Source of the DNA: Streptomyces pinistramenti
Lineage (GTDB): Bacteria > Actinomycetota > Actinomycetes > Streptomycetales > Streptomycetaceae
NCBI RefSeq assembly: GCF_020564935.1
Contig: NZ_JAJCXB010000001.1
Span: forward strand, 302,022 to 366,021
Direction: 5' to 3'
Length of the DNA: 64,000 nucleotides
Shown here: positions 1-6,938 of the stretch, one piece after another
Position numbering within the stretch: position 1 is the stretch's first letter
How the letters are laid out: every line of letters starts with the position of its first letter
Program-made: the position numbers and the translations under genes
Notes under the pieces: model-generated
Told to the model about the DNA's origin: nothing
Seen by the model: the letters and a program-made list of their open reading frames with translations, nothing else
The model's database searches: none

Positions 1-1971
1 GCTCTCCATCGCGGAGAACGTCCGCAGGCCGATGCGGTACGACAGGTGCGACTCCAGCTGGTGCATCCGGCCCTCGTCGAGACGCTGCGAGGCGAGCAGC
101 AGATGCACGCCCAGGCTGCGGCCCAGCCGGCCGATCATCACGAACAGCTCCATGAAGTCGCGGTGCGCGGCCAGCAGTTCGCTGAACTCGTCGACGACCA
201 CGAACAGCGTCGGCAGCGGCGCGAGGTCGGCGCCGCCCTCGCGCGCCTTCTCGTACTCCAGCGCGGAGGCGTGGTTGCCGGCCCGCCGCAGCAGTTCCTG
301 GCGGCGGATCATCTCGCCGTGCAGCGCGTCCTTCATCCGCTCGACCAGCGCCGTCTCGTCCGCCAGGTTGGTGATCACCGCGGAGGTGTGCGGGAGTTCG
401 TCGAGGCCGAGGAAGGTCGCGCCGCCCTTGAAGTCGACGAGGATGAAGTTCAGCGTCTCGGACGAGTGGGTCAGGGCCAGCGCGAGCACCAGGGTGCGCA
501 GCAGCTCGGACTTGCCCGAGCCGGTCGCGCCGATCAGCATGCCGTGCGGCCCCATGCCGCCCTGCGCCGACTCCTTGATGTCCAGCTCGACCGGCGTGCC
601 GTCCGCCGACAGGCCGATCGGCACCCGCAGCCGTTCGCTGCGGGAGCGGGTCTGCATCCGGTCCATGGCCGCCGTGCGCAGGTCGGCGATGCCCAGCAGT
701 CCCGCCAGGTCCATGTCCTCCTGGAGCGGCTGGTCGGTCCGGGTGCGCGCGCCGGGCCGGTAGGACGCGACGGTGGCGGCCAGCGCCCGCGCCGCGGCGG
801 TGCCCAGCGCCTCGGGCCTGCCGATCGCGGTCTCGGTCTCCTTGCCGTTGCGGTCCGTGCCGACCATGTGCAGCTCGTCGGCGCCGATCCGCAGCCTGAG
901 CACCTGGCGCGAGTGCTGCCAGCCCAGGATGCCGCGCACGTCGAGCACCACGGCGTTGGCGTAGCCCGCGCCCGCCACCCGTGCGCCCTGCGGCACGTTC
1001 GCGGTGTCCAGCACGATCACGGTGTACGGCTCGTCCCGGCTCGGCTCCCGGTCGGCGTCGAACTTGGGCCGCTGGGCGAACTCCTCGCCGAGCAGCGCCT
1101 CCAGCTCCGAGACGCTGTCGATGACCAGACGGGCCGCGCCCGCCCCGTCGGTCTCCGCCGCGTGCTGCACGTGCGGCAGCCACTTCGCCCACTCCCACTC
1201 GGCCCGCGCCTCACCGTCCGCGACGATCACGATGTCCAGCTCGCGCGGCGCGTGCAGCACCGCCAGCTGGGCGAGGAGCGCGCGCACCGCGGCACGGGAT
1301 GCCGTCTCGTCGCCGCGCAGCACGATCCGTGCGTAGGTCCGCAGCCGGACTGCCACCGGCTGGTCGGCGACCGTGCCGTACGCCCGGATGAAGCGGCGCA
1401 GCGCGTGCGCGCAGAGCGGTTCGAGGTCCTCCACCGGCTTGGTCGACAGTGGCGAGAGGGTGAGGGCCAGCTGCTGGGAGCCGCGGGCGATCCGTACCTC
1501 GGCGAAGTCCTCGTGCGTCAGGCGCCGTTCCCACAGCCGGCTGGTGCGGGCCAGCGACCACAGGGCGGGCGGCTCGGGGTGCTGCCAGGACAGCGCCTGC
1601 CGCTGCTGGGCGATCACCTTGCGGACCCGGCGCCGGGTGGTGGTCAAGTAGCGGAGGTAGTCACGGCGTTCACCGCGCAGCTTGCGCTTGCGGTCCTGGG
1701 CGCTGCGCATGAACTGGGTGACCAGCATGCCGATGGCGGAGATCGCCATCATGCCGATCGCGACGTAGGTGAGGGCGCCGCCGCTGCCTCCCGGCTTCAG
1801 GAAGATCAGCACCATGCCCATCGAGCTGAGGGCCATGGGGAGGTAGGTGATCACGCCGGACATGGCGCTCTGCGACTCGGGCAGGGCCGGCGGCTCCTGA
1901 AGGCTCAGCTCGCCCTGCGGCAGTTGTGGCCCCGGCCTGCGTGGGGGGCGGCGGAATGTGACGGTGCTCAA
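1..1971 (-). CDS. eccC: Type VII secretion ATPase EccC (5' part only; runs off the left edge)
   Basis: FtsK/SpoIIIE-family motor of the ESX secretion system, which drives export of WXG100-type substrates from the cytosolic face of the membrane complex. The window holds the first 657 codons. Near the N-terminus are two hydrophobic stretches (about residues 35-75) followed by a basic segment rich in Arg and Lys, as in EccC membrane anchors. The first ATPase domain has a clear Walker A, GATGSGKSE, starting at about residue 481, and a Walker B, VVVDEF, near residue 592. The reading stops at ...TFSAMES at the edge, so later ATPase domains lie outside. I chose the TTG at 1971: it has AAGGAAGG 6 nt upstream, and the protein begins STVTFRRPPR, a usual N-terminus for this family. 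It is divergent from eccD, with 278 nt between them. Family identity is very secure; the exact start is inferred. Confidence 0.95.
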   Translation of the reverse strand, partial: MSTVTFRRPPRRPGPQLPQGELSLQEPPALPESQSAMSGVITYLPMALSSMGMVLIFLKPGGSGGALTYVAIGMMAISAIGMLVTQFMRSAQDRKRKLRGERRDYLRYLTTTRRRVRKVIAQQRQALSWQHPEPPALWSLARTSRLWERRLTHEDFAEVRIARGSQQLALTLSPLSTKPVEDLEPLCAHALRRFIRAYGTVADQPVAVRLRTYARIVLRGDETASRAAVRALLAQLAVLHAPRELDIVIVADGEARAEWEWAKWLPHVQHAAETDGAGAARLVIDSVSELEALLGEEFAQRPKFDADREPSRDEPYTVIVLDTANVPQGARVAGAGYANAVVLDVRGILGWQHSRQVLRLRIGADELHMVGTDRNGKETETAIGRPEALGTAAARALAATVASYRPGARTRTDQPLQEDMDLAGLLGIADLRTAAMDRMQTRSRSERLRVPIGLSADGTPVELDIKESAQGGMGPHGMLIGATGSGKSELLRTLVLALALTHSSETLNFILVDFKGGATFLGLDELPHTSAVITNLADETALVERMKDALHGEMIRRQELLRRAGNHASALEYEKAREGGADLAPLPTLFVVVDEFSELLAAHRDFMELFVMIGRLGRSLGVHLLLASQRLDEGRMHQLESHLSYRIGLRTFSAMES

Positions 1972-2249
1972 GACGGACCTTCCTTCGGGAGGCGGCCGTT
2001 CCCGCGCTGCGCGGCCGCCGGTGCAGGCCGGCACCGGGGGAGTGGAAGCGAGGAACAATTCGCAACCGCGATGATGCAAATGTGAGCGGTTCAGGGAAGA
2101 TTGCAGTGCAGTGACCGGATGGCTTGAGGTACACCTTCAACTCTCGGGAGTACGCTCTGCGATCGAATTGCTGATAAGCAGTCACGATAGTGTTCTCCTC
2201 AATCCGCGTCGACCCGGAGGCTTTTCCGGGACGAAGAGAGCGAGCCGCC
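1972..2249. promoter_or_regulatory. Divergent promoter region between eccC and eccD
   Basis: This 278-nt gap separates the divergent starts of eccC and eccD and must hold promoters for both. It is less GC-rich than the flanking genes, especially between about 2085 and 2215. I see no convincing -35/-10 pair or large palindrome. The short inverted sequence TGCTGATAAGCA (about 2170-2181) is the only compact symmetry noted. Confidence 0.5.
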
Positions 2250-3638
2250 GTGAGCGACACCACCGTCGGCCTGTGCCGACTCACCGTCCGATCCCCCGAA
2301 AGGTCCTTCGACATCGGCGTGCCCGTCGACGTCCCGGTCGCCGACCTGCTGCCGGTCCTCGTCGACTACGCGGGAGAAGACCTCCACGAACAGGGCCTGG
2401 ACCAGGGCGGCTGGGCCGTACAGCGCCTGGGGCAGCCGCCCCTCGACGACGAAGGCACCCCGCGCACACTGGAGTTGCGCGACGGCGAGACCCTCTACCT
2501 CCGCCCCCGCCACGAGACGCTGCCCGAAGTCGCCTACGACGACCTCGTGGACGGCGTCGGCGAAGCCCTGCGCAAGCGGCCCGACTCCTGGCGGCCCGAA
2601 CTCACCCGCCGCCTGCTCCTCGGCTTCGCCGCCACCGCCCTCACCGTCGGCCTGATCGTCCTGGCCCTGCCAGGACCCACCGTGCTGCGGGCCGTGATCA
2701 GCGCAGGGCTCGCCCTGCTGCTCGTCGCCTGCTCCGGCGCGGCCTCCCGCGCCGTCGGCGACGCCTCGGGCGGCGCGGTGCTCGGCATCATGGCCGTGCC
2801 CTACATGGCGCTCGCCGGAGCCCTGGTGCCCAGCGGCGGACACGCCGAAGTGCTGCTCGGTGCCCGGCTGTTGGCCGCCGGTGCCACCGGCGCCGGCGCC
2901 TCCGTGCTGGCGCTGGCCGCGGTCGCCGCCTGCGCCCCGCTGTTCTTCGGCGCGCTGACCGTCAGCCTCTTCATCGCCGTCGGCGGTGCCGGCGTGGTCG
3001 CCGGACTCCCGGTCAGCCACGCCGCCGGCATCGTCGTCCTGTGCGTACTCATCTGCGGCGGACTGGTGCCAGGACTCGGCTTCCGGATGTCGGGCCTGCG
3101 GCTGCCCGTCCTGCCCGCCAACGCCGACCAGCTCCAGGAAGGCATCACCCCGCACCCCGCCGACCGGATCGCCACCCGCGCGGTACTCGCCGACAGCTAC
3201 ATGACCGGCCTCTACGCCGCCCTGGGACTGGTCGCCGCCGCCTGCCTCACCGCCCTGCTCACCGCCCCCGGCACGGATGACTGGCCGCCCCTGGCGTGCG
3301 CCTGCGTGCTGAGCCTGCTCCTGCTGCTGCACTCCCGGCACTTCGGCAGCCTGTGGCAGCGCCTGTCCATGGTGCTGCCCGGCGCCTACGGACTCGCCCT
3401 GGCCGCCGCCCTCGGCGCGACCGGACTCGCCCTGCCCGCACGGCTGGGACTGACCGCGGGACTGCTCGCGGCGGCCGCCGTGGCCGCCATCGCCGCCTGG
3501 ACCGTTCCCGGCCGCCGGCTGGTCCCGTACTGGGGCCGCATCGGCGACCTGCTGCACACCACGACCGCCGTCGTCCTCGTCCCGCTGACGATCCTCGTCG
3601 CCGGCATCTACCAGCAACTGCGCGCCATCAAGGGCTGA
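2250..3638 (+). CDS. eccD: Type VII secretion integral membrane protein EccD
   Basis: EccD is the polytopic subunit that forms the membrane part of the ESX complex. Residues 1 to about 85 form a ubiquitin/YukD-like domain (from SDTTVGLCRLTVRSPERSF to the segment LRDGETLYLRPR). After a linker, about ten or eleven hydrophobic helices fill the rest to the C-terminus (...ILVAGIYQQLRAIKG). The length, 462 aa, is normal for the family. I chose the GTG at 2250 because the protein then begins directly with the ubiquitin-like fold. An in-frame start at 2190 would add 20 residues with no family support. Only a weak purine-rich SD (AAGAGAG) precedes it. eccB follows after 55 nt, so both are probably co-transcribed. 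Confidence 0.93.
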   Translation: MSDTTVGLCRLTVRSPERSFDIGVPVDVPVADLLPVLVDYAGEDLHEQGLDQGGWAVQRLGQPPLDDEGTPRTLELRDGETLYLRPRHETLPEVAYDDLVDGVGEALRKRPDSWRPELTRRLLLGFAATALTVGLIVLALPGPTVLRAVISAGLALLLVACSGAASRAVGDASGGAVLGIMAVPYMALAGALVPSGGHAEVLLGARLLAAGATGAGASVLALAAVAACAPLFFGALTVSLFIAVGGAGVVAGLPVSHAAGIVVLCVLICGGLVPGLGFRMSGLRLPVLPANADQLQEGITPHPADRIATRAVLADSYMTGLYAALGLVAAACLTALLTAPGTDDWPPLACACVLSLLLLLHSRHFGSLWQRLSMVLPGAYGLALAAALGATGLALPARLGLTAGLLAAAAVAAIAAWTVPGRRLVPYWGRIGDLLHTTTAVVLVPLTILVAGIYQQLRAIKG

Positions 3639-3693
3639 TCCGTCCTCCCGGACAGCCGCCGGCCGTACGTCACGGCCGAGGAAGGGGAATTCC

Positions 3694-5163
3694 ATGCAAT
3701 CCAGGCGGGACCAGGTACAGGCCCACCTGTTCGTGATGAGCCGGCTGTCGGCAGGCATGCTGCGCGTCGAACCCGACGCCCCCGACGCGCCCAACGCCCG
3801 CACCAAGCGCGGCCTGATCGGCGGCACGTTCCTCGCGCTGCTCGCCGCCGTCGGCGTGACCCTCTACGGAGTGGTCTCGCCCGGCGGCGCCACCTCGTGG
3901 CAGACCCCGGGCACGCTCGTCCTGGTCGACGACTCCACCAGCCGCTACCTCTTCGCAGGCGACGCCCTGCACCCCGTGCTCAACGAGGCATCGGCCAAGC
4001 TCATCGCCGGCAGCCGGATGACGGTGCAGAGCGTCAGCGCCGCCTCTCTCGGGGGCACCCCGCACGGCGCACCCGTCGGCATCGTCGGCGCGCCGGACTC
4101 GGTGCCCGCACCCGACGCGCTGGACACCGGAGCCTGGCTGGCCTGCGCCGGACACCTCACCGACTCCTACGGCAAGAAGCGGGACGTGCTGAGCGTCGCC
4201 GTCGGCAGCACCGAGGTCGGCGACGCCCTCGACGACACGTCCGGCACCCTCGTCAGCTCGCCGTCCGGCGGAGTGCAGCTGCTCTGGCACGGCATGCGGC
4301 ACCGCATCGACACCGACCACGGCGCCCACTCCGCACTCGGCTGGGCCAACGTCACCCCCCTCCAGGTCAAGGACGACTTCCTCAACACCCTTACCGCGGG
4401 CACCGACGTCGCCGCACCCGAAGTGCCGGACCGCGGCAACGAAGGACCGTCGCTGGCCGGCGCCCCCTCCCGCATCGGCCGGCTGTTCAACGCCACCGGC
4501 GGCCAGCACTACGTGCTGCGCAAGGAGGGACTCGTCCCGCTGACGCCGCTCCTCTTCGACCTGCTGCGCGGCGACCCGCGCACCCAGAAGGAGGCGTACG
4601 ACGGCGCCGCCGTACAGGTACGCACCATCGGACCCGCCGATCTGGAGGCCCACCAGGCGTCGTCCGACCTGGGCAACGCCCTCGCCGACGGCCTGCCCGC
4701 GACGGCGCCGCAGCTGATCACGGCGGACCGCAAGCAGGACGTGTGCACCAAGGTCACCCCGGGCAGCAGCGCGGGCAAGGGCCCGTCGACCGGCATCGTC
4801 GTCCTGGACGCGAAGGACGTGCCGGCCGGCGCCCCCAACACCCAGCCGGGCATCCAGGCCGGCTGTCTGCAATCCGACCGGGTCTGGGTGCGTCCGGGCC
4901 GCGGCGCGCTGGTACGGGCCCTCTCGTCGGCGGGCGCCGGCGCCTCCGACTACCTCGTCACCGACTCCGGCGCGGCCTACCCGATGAACCGGGCCGCGTC
5001 CGAACAGCTGGGCTACGAAAACGTCCAACCGGCCACGTTCCCGGCCCAGTTGGTGCAGTTGCTGCCCACCGGGCCGAGCCTGGACCCGGCGAAGCTCGCC
5101 AAGGGCGGAGTCGTACCGGCGGCGGCCGCCTCGTCCGCGGGCTGCGCGCACTCCGGCTCCTGA
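3694..5163 (+). CDS. eccB: Type VII secretion protein EccB
   Basis: EccB is a core membrane subunit of the ESX apparatus, with a short cytosolic N-terminus, one transmembrane helix and a large extracytoplasmic domain. The protein (489 aa) begins MQSRRDQVQAHLFVMSRL, very typical of EccB. It has one transmembrane helix at about residues 40-61 (LIGGTFLALLAAVGVTLYGV) and then the conserved start of the outer domain, with PGTLVLVDDSTSRYL. Two Cys pairs are visible in the outer domain (around LACAGH and at DVCTKV/AGCLQS). A strong SD, GAGGAAGGGG, precedes the ATG. The downstream WXG100 gene is separated by about 416 nt and may have its own promoter. Confidence 0.94.
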   Translation: MQSRRDQVQAHLFVMSRLSAGMLRVEPDAPDAPNARTKRGLIGGTFLALLAAVGVTLYGVVSPGGATSWQTPGTLVLVDDSTSRYLFAGDALHPVLNEASAKLIAGSRMTVQSVSAASLGGTPHGAPVGIVGAPDSVPAPDALDTGAWLACAGHLTDSYGKKRDVLSVAVGSTEVGDALDDTSGTLVSSPSGGVQLLWHGMRHRIDTDHGAHSALGWANVTPLQVKDDFLNTLTAGTDVAAPEVPDRGNEGPSLAGAPSRIGRLFNATGGQHYVLRKEGLVPLTPLLFDLLRGDPRTQKEAYDGAAVQVRTIGPADLEAHQASSDLGNALADGLPATAPQLITADRKQDVCTKVTPGSSAGKGPSTGIVVLDAKDVPAGAPNTQPGIQAGCLQSDRVWVRPGRGALVRALSSAGAGASDYLVTDSGAAYPMNRAASEQLGYENVQPATFPAQLVQLLPTGPSLDPAKLAKGGVVPAAAASSAGCAHSGS

Positions 5164-5579
5164 GCGGGAGCCGCGCGAAAGCCATTCCCGAACGTCAGCC
5201 TTTGGTATGACTACACGGCACAGAGCGATCTCTACCCTGGTGATGATGAAATCTCCCGAAGCTGGTTCTCTCGTGAACTCGGCGTCGTGGCAGCCGGATT
5301 ACCGGCGTGAATCCCGCCGCAGCGCGGGCGAAACGGCCAGTAGGGCCGGCGACTCCGTGACAGCGACACCGGACCGACGCATTCGGGAGCGGTGCATTCG
5401 GACAACGTGAACCCTCCGTGAACGGTACCGCCCACTGTTCGCGCACGTATCCGGATGCCACCGCACAGCGGTGTACGGGAATACCGGCACCGTCGGCCGA
5501 AAATGAAAGGCGAGGAAAGCCAGGAGCGTGTCCGCCGCACGCCTCTTCGGCCGTCCCGCCTCCCCGAAAGGAATTCTTC
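5164..5579. other. Intergenic region upstream of the WXG100 genes
   Basis: No gene is supported here. Open frames in it have no SD and biased, Arg-rich composition. The stretch after eccB is comparatively AT-rich near 5200-5260 (TTTGGTATGACTACACGG, then TGATGATGAAATC), which would suit a promoter for the secreted-protein genes, but I cannot identify a firm -35/-10 pair. The SD AAAGGA for the next gene is at the right end. Confidence 0.4.
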
Positions 5580-5930
5580 ATGGGTGCCCAGGTAACCAAG
5601 CAGGAACAGGACATCAAGAATGCCTTGGTGCTTCTGGAAGGCCAGATGCAGGCCATGCGCACGGCCGGACAGAAGGTGGAGGACACCGTCCAGCAGGCCG
5701 CCCAGCACTTCCACTCCACCGCCAGCACCACCTTCCAGCAGAAGATGCAGGAATGGATCGAGACCTACAACCAGGCGTCGGCCAAGGTGAACAATCTGCA
5801 CGCCAGCCTGGAAGCCGCCAACCAGACGCTGAACACCGGTGACTCGCAGGCGCAGGAGCACGCCGCGGGCTGGTCGGGCGACATCGACGGCATCCACGGC
5901 GTGCTGTCCGGGGGCGGCTCTTCGTCCTGA
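5580..5930 (+). CDS. WXG100-like type VII secretion substrate (first of a pair)
   Basis: Small helical protein of 116 aa, the expected size for an EsxA/EsxB-type protein exported by the ESX complex, usually as a dimer with its neighbour. The sequence shows two amphipathic helices. The region between them reads HFHSTASTTFQQKMQEW, where FHS sits in place of the usual W-x-G, while the following F and W of the second helix are kept. The C-terminus is Gly/Ser-rich. I chose the ATG at 5580: it has AAAGGA 8 nt upstream, and the protein then begins GAQVTKQEQDIKNAL. An in-frame start further upstream gives an implausible N-terminus. It lies 97 nt before a second protein of the same type. Assignment rests on size, helical pattern and position; it could be a distant family member rather than a classical WXG100. 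Confidence 0.8.
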   Translation: MGAQVTKQEQDIKNALVLLEGQMQAMRTAGQKVEDTVQQAAQHFHSTASTTFQQKMQEWIETYNQASAKVNNLHASLEAANQTLNTGDSQAQEHAAGWSGDIDGIHGVLSGGGSSS

Positions 5931-6027
5931 TCCCCGCGCCTGGTGACGGACCCGGCATCAGGCACCCCGACCACAACAGGTGGGCGCACGCCCGGGATGG
6001 GCCGCCCCGTATGCACAAGGAGCAGCC

Positions 6028-6312
6028 ATGGCAGATTTCAGTCTTCAGATCCAAGAGGCGCAGAACGACGTCAATGTACTGAACCAGGCCAATACGGAGA
6101 TGACGAAGGCGCTGGAGGACATGGTCCAGCAGCTCGCGCCGCTTCTTGCGAATACCCAGGGCCGCACGAAGGACGCCTGGCAGGAAGTCCAGGGGAAAGT
6201 GGACACCCAGGTATCCCAGCTGAACAGCTCCCACAAGCAGGGCGTGCAGGCACTGGACAGCATGATCAACGCCATGATCGAGGCCGACAACAGGGGTCAG
6301 AGCCACTTCTGA
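6028..6312 (+). CDS. WXG100-like type VII secretion protein (second of a pair)
   Basis: A 94-aa protein with two predicted helices (NDVNVLNQANTEMTKALED and the segment after DAWQEVQGKVDTQV). The turn reads NTQGRTKDAWQEV, so TQG occupies the place of W-x-G and a single Trp follows six residues later. It most likely pairs with the preceding protein to form the exported heterodimer. The start at 6028 is supported by AAGGAG 6 nt upstream (ACAAGGAGCAGCCATG). The C-terminus, NRGQSHF, has no obvious Y-xxx-D/E export signal; the partner or another protein may carry it. It lies close upstream of the 150-aa gene, in the same direction. Confidence 0.82.
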   Translation: MADFSLQIQEAQNDVNVLNQANTEMTKALEDMVQQLAPLLANTQGRTKDAWQEVQGKVDTQVSQLNSSHKQGVQALDSMINAMIEADNRGQSHF

Positions 6313-6349
6313 GCGCCGGAAAAGCCCGCGTGAACAGAGAGGCCGACTC

Positions 6350-6802
6350 GTGAGTGACGACGACAAGAATTCCGGTGGTACCGGCAAGGTCAAGGTGACC
6401 GAGGGATACCTCGAAGACTTTGCCCAGCACCGGATCAACGATTTCATCCAGGGGCTGCGGGACAACGACGACTACCGCAATCTGGACGGTTTCGCCGGTG
6501 GCCCCGCAGGGCCCGGCGGATACGCGAAGCTGCTGGCCGGCAGCAAGGACCTGCCCGCGGGCCAGGCGTTGCAGCAGCGTTACGCCAAGTTCTGCCAGAG
6601 CCTGAAGCACGAACTCGACGGATTCGCCCAGTCCATGACCGATCTGTCGAACGACCTGATGACGGTCCATCAGATTCTGGACAAGGGCGAGCAGGACACC
6701 GAGCTGACCGCGTCGCAGATGATGCAGGACCTCCAGGACATCCTGAACGGGTTCGGCGGTGGCGGTGGCGGCAGGACACCACCGCCCCAGGGCGCGGCCT
6801 GA
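6350..6802 (+). CDS. Hypothetical helical ESX-locus protein (150 aa)
   Basis: I do not recognise a named family. The protein is acidic at the N-terminus (MSDDDKNSGGTG), mainly helical through about residue 130 (including LSNDLMTVHQILDKGEQD) and ends in a Gly run followed by RTPPPQGAA. There is no signal peptide or membrane helix. Size and composition resemble small secreted or chaperone-like proteins of actinobacterial ESX loci, and it sits between the WXG100 pair and a large presumed substrate, so a role as substrate or adaptor is a reasonable inference. The GTG at 6350 has a purine-rich SD (AGAGAGG) and lies 37 nt after the previous stop. Confidence 0.75.
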   Translation: MSDDDKNSGGTGKVKVTEGYLEDFAQHRINDFIQGLRDNDDYRNLDGFAGGPAGPGGYAKLLAGSKDLPAGQALQQRYAKFCQSLKHELDGFAQSMTDLSNDLMTVHQILDKGEQDTELTASQMMQDLQDILNGFGGGGGGRTPPPQGAA

Positions 6803-6843
6803 CGGCTCTGACAAGGAACAACCGACCGCACACCGGAGCCCTT

Positions 6844-6869
6844 TCGGGCAGCCGCACGAGGCTGCCCGA
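6844..6869 (+). terminator. Perfect hairpin between the 150-aa gene and the 710-aa gene
   Basis: CGGGCAGCC (6845-6853) and GGCTGCCCG (6860-6868) form a perfect 9-bp, GC-rich stem with a 6-nt loop (GCACGA), extended by a T-A pair at the base. There is no U-tract, so it may be an attenuator, RNA-processing or stabilising structure rather than a simple terminator. It lies about 30 nt before the first GTG of the next translational unit. Confidence 0.6.
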
Positions 6870-6899
6870 GGGACGGGATCCGGCAGGAGAGGGACCAGG

Positions 6900-6938
6900 G
6901 TGAACTGGGACGAGCCGAAGGGACGGGCGCGCGCGTGA
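6900..6938 (+). CDS. Possible 12-codon leader ORF overlapping the 710-aa gene start
   Basis: The GTG at 6900 has the best SD of this region (GGCAGGAGAGGGACC just upstream). Its frame reads MNWDEPKGRARA and stops with a TGA whose first two bases lie inside the GTG start of the next gene (GTGA at 6935-6938). The next protein also begins MNW, from a repeated GTGAACTGGG. It could be a translationally coupled leader peptide or the relic of a duplicated or frameshifted start. Confidence 0.4.
   Translation: MNWDEPKGRARA

Noticed and set aside
46..2085. A 679-codon frame on the plus strand opposite eccC
   Set aside because: It is the complement of eccC, whose Walker motifs and start are clear. Its composition (Arg/Gly/His/Leu/Val) is that of a shadow frame.
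2190..2249. Upstream start for eccD at 2190
   Set aside because: It adds 20 residues that do not fit the family and would place the start in the promoter region.
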